Source of the DNA: Gossypium raimondii
Lineage: Eukaryota; Streptophyta; Magnoliopsida; Malvales; Malvaceae
Length of the DNA stretch: 64,000 nucleotides
Reading direction: 5' to 3'
NCBI RefSeq assembly: GCF_025698545.1
Contig: NC_068567.1
Location: 1,736,001 to 1,800,000 of the forward strand
In this document: positions 12,964-26,025 of the stretch, one piece after another
Layout of the letters: every line of letters begins with the position of its first letter
Numbering within the stretch: the first letter of the stretch is position 1
Translations under genes and position numbers: made by a program
The notes under the pieces: model-generated
Told to the model about the DNA's origin: nothing
Database searches by the model: none
What the model saw: the letters and a program-made list of their open reading frames with translations, nothing else

Positions 12964-15303
12964 ATAATTTGCATTATTTTTCTATTCGTCTAATACATTA
13001 ATGACAATTTTTTTTTCTATTGTGTTATTTATTTATTTTTTTATCTAACGTGGTGTTTGTGTTTTGTTATAATGCGATACTTATATTAAGCAAAAGTTAT
13101 ACATTATCGTACTTAAAAGTAATCTGGATTTTAGAGTTGATTAAATAAAAGCTCATAATTAGTTAATAATATTAGGAATTAAATTTAATCAAACCAACCC
13201 TAAAGCTCAAAAAATCATAGCCATCAAATTATAGTTAGTAAATTAAATACAAAATTAAACAAATTCAAATCTAATAATATTAGCAATTAAATTTTATCAA
13301 ATCAACTCCAAAAACTCAAATTAAATACTAAAAAGTAATCTGTTGACTTTGGGTACCAAAATATATAACTTTTGTCAAATCAGATACCACGTTAGACAAA
13401 AAACTTAGATATCAAAGTAAAAATAGATATCCAATGATTAAAAAAATTATGTACCAAATAAAGCCACGTTATTAAAAGTTAAATTAACTCATTTTATTTA
13501 TCCAATGATTTTGTCACAAAATTATTATTTCCTTATCAAGTTAGGGATAAATATTAACTTTTTTTTATGTATGTTAAAAGAATGGAAAATCTATCGGATG
13601 TTGGACTTAATGCTAATGTACGTTATACTTTCAAAAGAATACATAATTTAAATTGTAAAGATGATATTATTAAAAGAGACAAACATAAATGTTGAATTTA
13701 AAGCGTAAAACGAGTATAATTTTTTTTTTGGATTTGATAAGCATAAGGCTAAGACTTAATGTTTTATTTTATTTATTTATTTTCAAGTGCTTTTTGGGTA
13801 GAATATTGTGTGGCATTTTTTTCTAGAAATTGAAAATAAAAAATAAAAAATGATAAAAGGGGTAAATGAATTGCAATAATTGGATTGATACCAAAGAAAT
13901 ATTTAGGAGATGCTCTTTAAATATAATTTTCTTTAACAAAAATAAATATACTTATATCAAATATATATTCGTATCAAGATTTTATACTCAGTTGCATAGA
14001 AAGACGATTTTAACTCATTCTTACATATATCGAGATTGTAGTCTTAGATTTGAAGTAATTAGATTAAGCTTTGAGTTTTTGGTAACATTCTTTTCTAGTT
14101 ATAAAGGAGTGTAGGAATAAAGGATCGTAGATATTAATGTTTGAATTCAGTATTTATTTAAAATATCATCTTTCAACTATGATAATATAATTGAATCAAT
14201 CGAAATAATGATGTAATTAATAAGAATATTTTATTTAACTTATGAGTTTGTAGAAGTTGAAATCTATTTCCAAGTTGATGTAGATCATTTTTTTTTTGTA
14301 AATTTACTTTTATAGTTGGGATAGGATTAGAAATCAACCTAAGCCTTAATCTACACAATATTTGATCAAGAAATTATCATTATTGATTGATTGAATTTGT
14401 TCCCATTTGAATACTCCTTTTTTAAGACAAATCAGTAAATGGTTATATTATATGGATGAATGGTTAGTCATCATTAAAAGAGTTAGTAATAATTAATGAA
14501 GTGAGGTAGAAATAATGTCTCCACAATTTCAAAAACCGAATCAAAATCAAGTCGACCTTCAATTTTGATGAAGTGAAAGAAGCCAATGAGAAAGAGAAGA
14601 GGGAGGACTATAGTGGGGAACATCATTAAATAAATCAAGACAACATTAACAAATGGGACACTTATAACATGCATCCCCCCACTCTTTGCTTTTTGCTTTT
14701 TATTTTTATTCCTATTTTAATTTTAATTTCATCAACTTGCTCCTTCATTTACCCCTTGAATTTGGATTAAATATTTATTTTATCTTTGTTCAAATAAATT
14801 AAGAATTTCTTAGGTTAAATTTTATTTATTTTGGTTAAAATAGAGCGAAGCAGAACAAATTTTTTTTTAGGAGGTGGATGAAATTTTAATTTTTATAGTT
14901 TATATCTTTATATTTTTAAAAGATTAAATTAAAGCCATTTTACATTTTAAAAGAACTGAGGTCCTATCAACCCTAAATTAGCCTCTAGTTAAAATACTCT
15001 TAAAGTCTCAATACTCTTTTGAAAATTTAAAATTTAATTTTTATTTTTATTTAAAAATACAAGTTCAATTATTTTTATTTAAAATACAAGTTCAATTATT
15101 AACATAGTTAAAATACTCTTTAAAGTCTCAATACCAATTGAGTTTTTTTGGTTTTTTCAAAGCATCACGCCAACAATTGTAATAGAAGAGCTTTAATTGT
15201 GATAATTAAAAGTAAAGAAACATGATTCTTAAAAGTGAAAGGAACTAAATTCCTTAACATACTTCTTTTTTTAATCTTCAAATACTTATTCAATAGAATA
15301 TGA
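12964..15303. other. Intergenic DNA between NAC and AAA-ATPase genes
   Basis: AT-rich with no recognised gene. Short open stretches such as 13866-14114 (+) and 14483-14674 (-) have biased, low-complexity compositions and no domain. A block around 15050-15130 repeats 'acaagttcaattatt' and 'aaaatactctt-aaagtctcaatac' from just upstream (14990-15020), a small local duplication. Confidence 0.45.

Positions 15304-15358
<55 letters not shown>
15304..15358. repeat. Compound (AT)n(AG)n microsatellite
   Basis: About ten AT units are followed by about seventeen AG units. It lies roughly 110 bases past the stop codon of the minus-strand AAA-ATPase gene, so in the transcript it is probably a (CT)n(AT)n tract in the 3' untranslated region. 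Confidence 0.9.
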
Positions 15359-15361
<3 letters not shown>

Positions 15362-15469
15362 GCTTGACTCAATAATATGAATTGGAAAAAAGAAAATCCC
15401 GACTTTACAACTACCCTACTGAAAGGTTTCTTTGTTGTTTTCTTTTTTCTTTTTTTATGATAAGAGGCA

Positions 15470-18400
15470 TTAAAGAGAAGAGAAATTAGCGTCATCCTCT
15501 GCAAATTTCAACAAAAACTCCAAAACTGACGGTTTGGGGTCATCATCATCTCCAACCCTACTTTCAAAAATGCCTTTCATTATCCGACTGTAAAGCCTTT
15601 CCAGCTCCGGGATCCCGTAGTTTCCTGTTCGCTCCACTAACACTTTCTTCACCAATTCGGCTTGAGTTGAAATCTCACCATCCGACATTATCGTGTCCTG
15701 GGATCCATTAGCTTCTGTAGAAGTTTCTTGCTGCTTGCCATCACCCAAAGTAGGTTCATCCCTCTCACAGTTTATCTCCTTTACCTCTAGGGTCTGAGAT
15801 GGCTTCATTTGTACTGAATCCGAGGCCTGGGATTTATCTTCTGCTGTGGCACGGAGTAACAGATAACTCGATAAGCGATAATGATTGAAAATACTTTTAA
15901 CTAACAGTTGACAACATGTTACAGAAGATGCAAAAACTCTAGGATGATCAATGAAAACTAGGAAGCGATGGTAACCCAATCCCTTTTTGGGCAAGCATAC
16001 TGTGGTTCAGTAGACAGGATTCATGGCATTATTGATTCCCATCTCATGATAGGAATACGTATTAAGACTGATAAAAGCTACAGTTTCAAAGTCAAAGACA
16101 CTGAATCATTTTCAGACCATCTGCTGCTGCATGAGTTTGAAGTAGGCCCATCTGCAAGTATGATTGGTACCCTTTTATGTCCCTATTGTGTCCCTAATTC
16201 ATTCTCTACCCCACGGTTTGGTATGTGCACTTTGATGAGTGATGAATCACATACTCATCACTTCATACAATTAGGACCGGCAGGAAAATTGAAACGATGA
16301 ATTGAATTATATGCCTATCCTCATATTGGATGACAATTTTAAGACAGAAAGCACTCTCAGAATATAAACCTACGTATATGCCTATCCTCCTATTGGGTGC
16401 TAATTGAGAAAACTAAATCCAATCCTTAGTAACGGAATATGTTACAAACTAAAGCCTAAAACCTGTCTCATCATATACAGTTATACACCAAACAAGGGTC
16501 AGCTAATCTATGCATATAGATATGAAAATACCCGCAAGGGCAGTATCGGCATTCTTCTTTGGCCTTTTCAAGGCCTCGTAGCTCTGAAGATCAGCCTCTG
16601 GCTGGACATTACGGAGTCGAGCACTTGCCCGAGTTGAAGTTCCTAGCTGCACAACAGGTACCGCAGGAGGCAGCCCTAGATCATCAGGCATATGAGCTGG
16701 ACCCCCTTGAGCAGCAATTTTGTCACAATAAGCAACCAATGCAGGGTCCATCTGTGACAGCATCCCATGTACCTGATAAAAAAGAAACTAAAATATTAAT
16801 GAAAATTTAAAAAAATGAAAAAGGTGAGCTGAGTAATTAGAATAAAACTCTGGCATAAAAGAATGAGTGAACGTACTGCATCCCGTAATTCACAAGCTCT
16901 ACTAACAATTCTAGCACCATTATAATCATCTCCATTGTAAGCCTGAAATTCAGGATAGCAAAAAATCAGGCACAGTAAGTTGGGGAACATCACAAAAAAG
17001 AAGTTAATAAAGACTATCTATTATAGAATAGTTATATATATATAGTAGGCTTTTAAATAATCAACAGTACAGTGCTAAGAATCCAAAGAATGCAATACAA
17101 AGACACAACTTATGCATGAAAAGTGTTCTGTAAAACCATAAACATTTTGCTTTCACATGTGGAATCTCTTTCCTTGCTGCCAGCCATTCTTTCCCCATTA
17201 AGTTTCTAACAATTTGAGTATAACAATAAATTCTAAAACCCCAAAATATTCAGCCCTACCCTAGGTATCTAGGTATTTAGCCTACCACAAATGCTAAGCA
17301 AGCAAATTCCCCTACTCTTCCCTACAAGCATTCCCTATGTTACCCTTCTCTAAAATACCAGTGTTCGTCACATAACTGGATATCGGTATGAAGGTATGAT
17401 CCTCCGAATATATGGAAAAACTTAGAAAAAGGATATCCGTGTTGAGACACATCCATATATAATTGGACATGTCCATATCTAACACTCAACCCCCCCCCCC
17501 CCGAGTTTGGGTAAAACAAAGCATTCATACACTGTATGTTTCTCTCTCCATACAATGTTCAGTAGCCAAAATAGGAGTAAACCCCAACATGACATCAGGT
17601 AAACCATACATGAAGAGGAAATTGCACAAGTTTAACAACTAAACCAGTAACTAAAAATGAGGCACACAAAGTAACAAATAAAAATGGACCTCATTATTAT
17701 AAATCTAGTTAATAGATATATTTCGAACAAATATTGAAATTTGAAAAATCCCGTTATTCAATAAAAACCTAGGATTCCGAACAACAAACCAAACTGCATA
17801 CCCGATTAGTTACAGTTGCTTTTTGACAAGCGTTTGCCATCGTCGGTCTCGATGAGTGGCAAGTTACATGGTCAACCTAAGTTAAAATAATAAAACTAGA
17901 AATCAGAATAGATTGCATTTGGGATTTAACAAACCCACACCTTCGCGTTGGTTACAATCAGATCGACATCTTGCACAAAAGCAGAACAGGTAAGATATTG
18001 TCCAGAGTCAACCCGCTGCAATAAAGTAGCAACATCCATAGGATTCTGGATTATGGAGCGGTAGTTTGGCGCGTCCTCATCAGTGACTGGGTAATGAAAG
18101 GCACTAAATCTTTTATCATAGAGTATCCTGCAGCATGACCAACCATCTTCTATAAAGCTTATTAACAGTTCAATAAAGCAAAAATATATCTATTTTATAA
18201 GCTTATAAAGATAACAACAATCAACAACAAATTAAAACCTACAAGCCATCCTAAAAGTTATAATCTTCAATATCCTGACATTTTCTCAATTATATCAACT
18301 TTGGAGATAAAGCAGGTTTAAAAAGGGGTAATGCAAGTTAATAAATAGAATCACATGAAAGAAAGAGATCTTACAACCCAAAACAAGCTCATGAGCCATT

Positions 18401-21400
18401 ATGGAAGGATCCAACAATGAATTCAAGGAGGCAAAACCACACTACAAGAAAACATCAGGCTTTACTACATCTCTTAAAGTTGATTTTCTCTTTTATTCTT
18501 TTCTTTTCTAATGATTATAATTTTATAATTTTTTTTTCACAAGCTTTTTATTTTCTAAACTATACAATTCCTCTTAAGGTCACCTGACTGAACAGTTCTA
18601 TAGGAATAAGCCTAATAGCCCCGGATAATTCTTTGGAAAACTTTAAGTCATCTTCCAATATTAGTTATAGTTTTTCAATTTGCAGAATTCTAACTCAGAA
18701 TTAAAACCTGAGTTCCACTTCCAGCGAATATTTGTCGTAAATTACACACAAATCAATTGAAATATGCTCCACAGAACTTCCATTGCCAAGAAAAAGAAAT
18801 AGCAAGGGATGAAAGGGGCAAGGAACAGTAAAGGAAAGACGCCTCAGTTAAAGATTACACTATTAAACATAATAGTTTCTGATAGGACTGCGGTAACTTT
18901 ACCGGTTGCAAACATCTCTAAGGCACATGCGTAAACGGCGAATAGCATGTTGCTCAGCCTCTACTTTGGCCTTCAATTCTGAGACCTTTGGTCCACTTGC
19001 CACTTTTGGCACTTTGGGAAGTTCAGGAAGAGATTTTGGTTCCTTGGACTTTTTAGTCATTGCCTCCAACAATACTGACAATGCAGCTTCAATTAAACCG
19101 TCAAAGAACAAAGATCTATCTTCAATTGAAGGTTTGTCCAATTGATAGCTGACAATAAAAATTAAATACATCAGTATTGAACAAATTTTTAATAAATAAA
19201 AAGATAAGTAAATAAATACCTAGAGCAGACTGGGTAAAAAAGGTCCGCTTCATCAATATTACCCAAATAGAAGCAAGACAAAATAGAGAAAAGGCAATAC
19301 AGGAATATTATTCTATTCATACATTGAATTCCTAAAACAAAAGAAAGAAAAAAGTGTGTATCTATGATGTTTCACATGTCATATCAGCATAAAAGAGAAT
19401 GCACTTGGACTGCATCGCGTTTATGGAATGCCTCAGCAAGATTGCAAGAAAAACCAATAATGACTTATACTGAAAACAAACTTCATGGCGATAGCAATAA
19501 ACAGCTCTGATTATGAAAAATAATTGCCAAAGGTCAACATTGATATCCAAATAATCACAGAACGAAAGGTAGAAATGCATAAAAGGTCATTTTAAGGATT
19601 AGACACACATACACACTACGCTGAGGAAATACTGAATAGGGATTCCCATCTAATTCAGCAAGTGAACTTGATGATGTTCCAAGTAGCAATATAGGTAGGT
19701 CTGATGGTAACTCTTCTAAAAGTGTAAGCAGAACAGCTCTTAGCTGTTCATATGCCTGCAACAACAAATTTATCAAATTTAGAAAGCAGATCAACTTTTA
19801 AACAAGTGCATTCATTTGAACTAAAATTTGAATCAGATTTGAACAATTACTCTATGCATGAAGCACTCACATTATCCCACCAAAGATTGAACTGAGGTAT
19901 ATATAGTATAGAAGGTGTTGTTCTTCTTGCTTCACTAAATATATGCACCACTGCTTCCTCTGATGTCTTTGCACTGGGATCCGAAAGAAGTGATGGAAGA
20001 CCAAGAGAATGTACAGGAAATTTCTCTAACTCATGTAAAATGGCAGGTCCAAGATGATCCTGAACAACTAGATCAGTAAGTATATTCAGTTTCTGGCTCC
20101 AAAAATTACAGTTGCTAAAACTCAAGAGGATGCAAAATATTTACCAAGCCAGAACCATCACCACCGCACAGTAACAGCCGAGGCCTATAAACAAGAGGAA
20201 TTGCTGATCCATATGAAAGGATAGAAAGCTTGGTCAACTCAGATGACACTGTTAGGGGAGGAAATATATCAGATATATGGTTCATGGATTTCTGGAGATG
20301 TCTCTGCAGGCATGGTGCAACTACCAAAGACAACGGTCTAGAGTGAACGATGGAACCCCTTTGAGAAGCAGGAGTAATTGTTGACATGGCCTCTATAAAG
20401 TGATATTTTTCAACCTTCACTGAGTCAACATCAATCAAATATTTGTCATCACTAGTATAAACTTGCGGGTATTTTTCACGAAAAGCATGAATGGCAGCTT
20501 CAGTGCATAAAGCCTTCAGATCTGCACCACAGTATCCCACACAACTAGCTGCAAGTTCCATTTTAAGTTCCTTAGAAGGAGGTTGCTTCCACTTCCGAGT
20601 GTGAATATCTAATATTTCAGCACGTGCTTCACAACCAGGTAATGGAAAATTGAATTCACGATCGAATCGCCCTGGGCGCCTTAGAGCTCCATCAATAGCA
20701 TCAATCCTGTTAGTTGCTCCGATCAAAACAACTTGTCCACGTGAATCAAGACCATCCATGAGGGCAAGCAAAGTGGATACAATAGAATTGTGAATCTGCT
20801 CTTGTTTACTAGACCTCACAGGAGCAAGCCCATCTATCTCATCAAAAAAAATGATGGAAGGTTGATTCCTTTGTGCCTCCTCAAAAAGAAGTTTCAATTG
20901 TCTTTCAGCCTCACCAACCCACTTGCTAAGCACATCAGCACCCTTTCGCATGTAAAAACTGACTTTCTGACCAGCCTTCGAAGCAGCACTTGCTAAAGCC
21001 CTGGCAATCAATGTCTTACCAGTGCCAGGGGGACCACACAACAGGACACCCCTAGGTGGAGTGATGTGATAACTGGCAAAGAAATCTGGATACAACAAGG
21101 GAAAGAAAACCATTTCCTTCAAAGCATCAACATATTCAGAAAGCCCGCCTATTTCATCAAAGCTAACACTTTCATCAACCTGTAAGGGTTGAATATCTGC
21201 CCCGCCTTTAGAGCTTGGTCCAGCAGTTTGAATCCCAGAAGTCAATGTAGCAAATGGATCACTTTGATTACCCCAACCTGATGCAGCTACATTTAATCCC
21301 CATGCTGTTGTCCCATGCATGTCTAATCCCCCAAAAAGCCAAGGTGGTCCAGATCTGCTCCCACCTCGGCCCCAAGGAATAGCAGGACCTTGATCCAGCT

Positions 21401-23242
21401 CATCCACGAGAATAGAATCATCAGAATCCTCAGCTCTTGTTAGACGATGACGCTTATGAACACGTGAGCCACCCTTCCTAACATCCCTGCTGACTTTAGT
21501 CCCCATTCCTTGACGTAAAACCCTCCGTGGAGATCTAGATCTTTGCTTGCTCTCATCCATAGATAGCCTGCGTACATCAGCACGATTTCGAAGATCATAT
21601 CGCCTCCTTCCTTCCTGCTCTTCTTCACCCTCTTCATCATCACCTTCATCCTCTTCTTCTTCTTCATCTTCACCCTCAGCCTCTTCATCACCCTCATCTT
21701 CAGCATCATTTTGGTCGTCATCTGCAGCCTCATCATCTAAATCATTCCCATTTTCAGTTTCATCTTCACCAACCTTCTCCTCCGAAGTACTTTGCTCATC
21801 ATCATAACCCAAATTGATCTGCTTAACTGTTTTTGAACGACGAGGGCGTAGTCCTTCACGTCGAGGAGCTTCTTTAGTATCCGAGGTCGTTTTCTGCTTG
21901 GGAGATGGAGACTCATCTTGACTTACACTGTTAGCGACTCGGTTCCTCCGTGGTCGATATGGTCTCTGGGAAAAATACACAATGAAAAGTTGAATTGGGA
22001 TAAACTTTCGTGATGTATGTTTCATCAAATGAGAGAAAAGTAATTGAATTCCAAAGTGTTGTATGCTTGGACAGTACCATCATGTCTTCATCCCCAGAAC
22101 CAGAACTCTCAGTATAACCCACAAGATTCACAGAAACTCTCCTCTTTCTCGATGAACGCCTAAGATTGGCTGTGCCTGACTGCAACAAGAGGATGACTAA
22201 ACTTAATCAAATTCAAAATGCAAGGTATAACAGAAAAAATGAGTCATTTAATCCAATTAGCTTCAAGAAAAGATGCAATTATATGAAAAGCATGCAAAGA
22301 CGCAACTTATTAAAGAAAACCTACATGAAACATGTCCTCCTATAAGAATGCCCAACATAACTGAGAAAAAAAGGAATCTACGTTTTGATCTAAAAGGACA
22401 CAGAAGGAATTTGTTTTGAAAATATATATAATACAGCCACAGCACAAAATAAATGTCACTATAAAAGGTATATAAAGAGGTGATAAATATTAGTGCCCAG
22501 TAACCAGTTTCTTTTCTTTACCAACAGTTGGTTTTCTATTTTAATTATGGTTCATTTTGAATCAATTCAATTCTGCTTTTAACTTTTGCTTTGCAGCAGC
22601 TTTTCAAGAAGCCATGGAAAAAATCAAGTACCAAAAGCAGCAGACAATCAGAGCCGTAGTGCAATACTCTTTTTTTTCTGTTCAAAGAAAGGAGGACTAG
22701 CAAACTAGTCAAAGCAAACTTCTACAAAATACTCTGAGAAATTCACGATGAAGTAAAGCATGAATATTCCCAGGGGAGGACTCAAACTCTTCTGGTCCTG
22801 AGCTGGTTTGCCTTGCCACTTTGGCCATCAAGTCAGCAACAGTATTAGCTTCTCTACTGATGTGCAATACATTTAAAATACTACTATAGTCACAAAGGAG
22901 TTATGTTTCTAAGTTATCTACAACCTAGAAAAATGAATAGGAAAAGCTAAAACATTTATCACAACCACTTAAAGACTCAGCATGGTATATACAGTCAAAC
23001 AAGAGTGTGCAACTTACACTGCCGTTTGAAGTACGCACAGGCCGATCCCCCGAGCGCAACATTTTGGCAATGCGAGAAGCTGCTGTCCTTGTCTTTGTCC
23101 TGCTCTTCTTATTTCGAATGATGGTAGGAGTGTAATACAAATATGGTCTGCCATATACTTTCGGCCTTCTTCTAAGCCTATCACTTGAGCGCAGAGGCCT
23201 AGTAACTGGCCTATCTGCCTGATCAGACCTCTTTGGATACAT
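15470..23242 (-). CDS. BRAT1: Bromodomain AAA ATPase, ATAD2/BRAT1 type (10 coding exons)
   Basis: Nuclear chromatin protein that combines an AAA ATPase with an acetyl-lysine-binding bromodomain. From memory, the Arabidopsis counterpart (At1g05910) counters transcriptional silencing. Exons: 23242-23018, 22179-22078, 21965-20145, 20059-19871, 19755-19613, 19148-18903, 18127-17941, 16942-16877, 16772-16532, 15843-15470. All junctions are GT-AG and in phase, giving 1197 aa against about 1210 in Arabidopsis. Order: basic N-terminus with SSDRLRRRPK; acidic tract about 175-227; first AAA domain with Walker A GPPGTGKT (420-427), Walker B FFDEID (about 482-487) and RRPGRF (about 538-543); a second AAA domain with degenerate Walker A (LLLCGGDGSGL); bromodomain about 905-1000 with conserved YN in KAYNGDD; acidic, Ser/Pro-rich tail. 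The start is the ATG of MYPKRSDQ, matching the family N-terminus. Very confident of family; exact acceptor choice is by eye. Confidence 0.92.
22640..22880 (-). mobile_element. LINE RNase H-tail fragment in the first coding intron of the AAA-ATPase gene
   Basis: The minus strand reads LHISREANTVADLMAKVARQ, then a Ser/Glu-rich stretch. The REANxxADxxAK pattern is the end of the plant LINE RNase H domain. It lies in the intron 22180-23017, in the same orientation as the host gene. Only the tail remains. Confidence 0.55.
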
Positions 23243-25020
23243 AGACAAATACTAGCTTTGCAGATTATATTCTTCCATAAACTCCGTACGTACACCTTAA
23301 AGATGAGTAGTAATAATAATAAGCAGAGGTTCCAAATTGTTTTACCTAAACTTCCTTACATGAATGACTTTTCAATTCTCTTACAAATATGCCATAGTTA
23401 ATGGTACATGATTCTGGACGATTATAACAAATCTCAATTAAACATGAGCAATTTTGAAGCCACTAACCACACAGAAACAAGAAGCTTTTTCACACAGTAG
23501 AGTACAATAACAGAACATTCTAAAAAAATAAAGATATACCCTCTTCAAGCTAAAAACAAGCAAAAATGCACGATATGGACCAGCTTATCTTTCCATTTTT
23601 GTACAACATTCATTTGAAGTTCTCAATGACATGTTTATCAAGTACGCATATTAATAACACAAACACCTGATAGTTGTTGAAGATTAAGAGAGACTCTTAA
23701 GATGCCATAATAACAGAGTAACTAAAAAATTCAATGAAATTATCAGTGAACATCTTTGTTTTACTGTGTTAAGAAAGACATCCAAAGGTATATGAAAGAG
23801 ACCACAGGACATCATCCCTGTTAGTAGCTACACATTTCCACTGAAGTAGAGTTTGAGGTCAATGATGCTAACAGGCTGCAAAGAAACTAATTCAACAAGG
23901 AAATGAAGATTAGAGAAGGAACAGTGCGAGTCAGACAGTGCTATGACCCATGCATGCTTTCATAAGGGAGTGATTAGTACTTGGTAAAAAACCAGGAAAA
24001 CAGGCAGGGCAGGGGAATGAGATAGGCTTGAAAATTGATAGAGAAGTATAACATGCCTCATTTGTTACTTTCTAATCATATTTGCCAAGAACATTTAATA
24101 ACTCTATTCTTCTAAAAAACATTTGACATCTAAACATACAGCACGCGTGTTTGAGCAAAGCACGTGCAACTTTTCCTCCATACCAAAGATGAGCACTGGC
24201 GTAATTTTAGAATGATGACAAATGTCCCCAACCTTCAAGAACATTTTGAAAAACCCCAAGCTCCAGTCAACCTAATAAAATCCAGTTTTTAAAGATGCCC
24301 CATCAATGTAATCAACAGCTAAGGTACTTAGAATATATTAAATCAATAACAGTTCAATGCTTGTTCCTAAGTCAATTAAATTATAAACTTTCCCCAAAAT
24401 AAAATCTTCAGTGTTCACTTCCCCCTCGTGCATGCATGGGGAGAAAAGCTCAAAACAAATCCTAGAAAAATACAGAAATCCTTATCCTTCATTATTGCAA
24501 TTTGAAATTAAATATCAGCAAAAGGATGAAAGGATTAAATAAATAAATAAGCAAATTTTCCAGTTAATTCCAATTAGTCAAGCTCCTCCTCCGAAAATAA
24601 TCACATTGAACAGAAAAATCTAACAATTAATCACCAACAAAATAATGCAGCAGTACATGCACATGCAGTTGCAAAATATATATAAAACAGAGCTGCGAGG
24701 AACAGAGAGAAAAGAAGCTAGTAAATGCAAAATCCTATACAAAATTAAATTCTAAGTAAATCAAATAAATACAACATGAAATCTTCAATTTTACTAAACA
24801 AAACAATATACTCTGACTGTTTTTTTCTTTGAAATTAAACATAAAAATACTATAGTTTTGAACAACGGAGAGAAAAATTAAAGTAAAGCCTGAGAATTTC
24901 TTTTGATACCTAATCGGAGAACTAGCTGCCTTAGATGAGAAAACACGAGAAAGTGAGGGAAAGTGCGAGAAAGTGAAAACCTCGAGCTTTGCGAGAGAGC
25001 TCTAAGTTATTTTATAAACC
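23243..25020 (-). other. Probable 5' UTR and long leader intron of the AAA-ATPase gene
   Basis: No coding sequence lies between the ATG at 23242 and the GA-rich, exon-like segment near 24911-25020. A consensus-like donor (GTATCAAAAG on the minus strand) starts at 24910. Candidate acceptors occur shortly before the ATG, near 23255 and 23293. If the more distal acceptor is used, the leader would contain a short upstream reading frame (ATG GAA GAA ... TAG). This model is inference; promoter elements were not identified. Confidence 0.45.
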
Positions 25021-25464
25021 AAAAAAACCTAGAAAGGGAGAGAGGGGCAAAGCGAAACGAGTTCTATCTGAGTTATTTGACTCACTGAGTCCACGACCCA
25101 CGAGTAAGTTTTTAATTTTCCCTATTTTCTAGAAAGGGACCCATTAAAAAAGTGGGCCCCACTTTGAAACTTTCGGAATGCAAACTGTCGTGAATGTGTA
25201 ACGAATTAAAAGTCAAAGAACCAATCCGTGTTAGCCACGTAAGCAAAACATTTATTTTTTAAATAATTTCGGCAAATAATTTCATCTCGAATTTCATATA
25301 TAATTGAATTTAAAATATTTAACATGTAATTTAATAATTAACTATCTAACTTATTACAATTTAAATGAATTTTTTTTATTTTTAATTATAATTTACGAAA
25401 AAAGGAGTACAATTGTATCTATAATGTTATGAAAGTAATAATAAGAAAGTAAATAACAAGAGAA
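25021..25464. other. Short intergenic gap upstream of the AAA-ATPase gene
   Basis: Presumed promoter region of the minus-strand gene, becoming very AT-rich after 25240. No TATA box could be assigned with confidence. Confidence 0.35.
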
Positions 25465-25980
25465 CATGTTCTATTTCACTCCTCGACCGGGGTTCTTTTC
25501 ACCCTTCCCTCACGGTACTATTTCGCTATCAGTCACCCAGGAGTATTTAGTCTTGCAAGGTGGTCCTTGTTGATTCACACAGCATTCCACATGCCTCATG
25601 TTACTCGGGTCAAAGCGTAAGCTAATAATGTTTTCGGCTACTAGACTATCGCCATTTAGGGTTCGGCACTTCACCGCTTCGCCTAGCAGCACGACGCTTT
25701 TATTGCTCTCCCACAACCCAATTTTCAAGATTTAGGCTATTCCCATTTCGCTTGATACTATTACGTGAATCATTTTTGCTTCATTTTCCTTCGACTACTA
25801 AGATGTTTCAGTTCGCCAGGTTGTCTATTGTCTACCCATGGATTCAGCAGCAACTTGAAAGGTTGACCTATTCGAGAATCTCCAGATCTACGTTTATTTT
25901 CAACTTCCCTAAGCATTTCGTCGCTTACTACGCCCTTCCTCGTCTCTGGGTGACTAGGTATCCACCGTAAGCCTTTCCTC
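25465..25980 (-). pseudogene. Nuclear insert of chloroplast 23S rRNA (5' third), NUPT
   Basis: Read on the minus strand, this is collinear with about the first 510 bases of plastid rrn23. It includes GGAAAGGCTTACGGTGGAT near the start, GTTGCTGCTGAATCCATGGG, GAGACAACCTGGCGAACTGA-like text, GTGGGAGAGCAAT and AGGGTGAAAAGAACCCC at the end. Identity stops sharply at both sides, so the insert is truncated and cannot yield a functional rRNA. Differences from the plastid sequence as I remember it are mainly C-to-T and G-to-A changes, as in an old methylated nuclear insert. The conserved bacterial-type helices make confusion with cytosolic 25S rRNA unlikely; a mitochondrial origin is also disfavoured. 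Confidence 0.88.
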
Positions 25981-25995
25981 AACCTCGCCCTTAAC

Positions 25996-26025
25996 TTTAC
26001 TTTACTTTACTTTACTTTACTTTAC
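25996..26025. repeat. (TTTAC)6 pentanucleotide tract next to the NUPT
   Basis: Six perfect TTTAC units are followed by an imperfect TTTAA. The tract starts 15 bases beyond the last base that matches plastid 23S rRNA, so it sits at or near the insertion junction. Confidence 0.9.

Noticed and set aside
14483..14674. 63-codon hydrophobic minus-strand frame
   Set aside because: AT-rich composition, no relatives recognised, no promoter or splice context.
17490..17502. Run of 13 C on the plus strand
   Set aside because: Lies in an intron of the AAA-ATPase gene; a simple homopolymer, possibly length-variable, with no further structure.
21547..21807. Poly-Ser plus-strand frame
   Set aside because: Antisense shadow of the AAA-ATPase acidic tract.
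25752..25970. Open frames on both strands at 25510-25982
   Set aside because: They lie entirely inside the chloroplast 23S rRNA-derived insert and are not protein genes.
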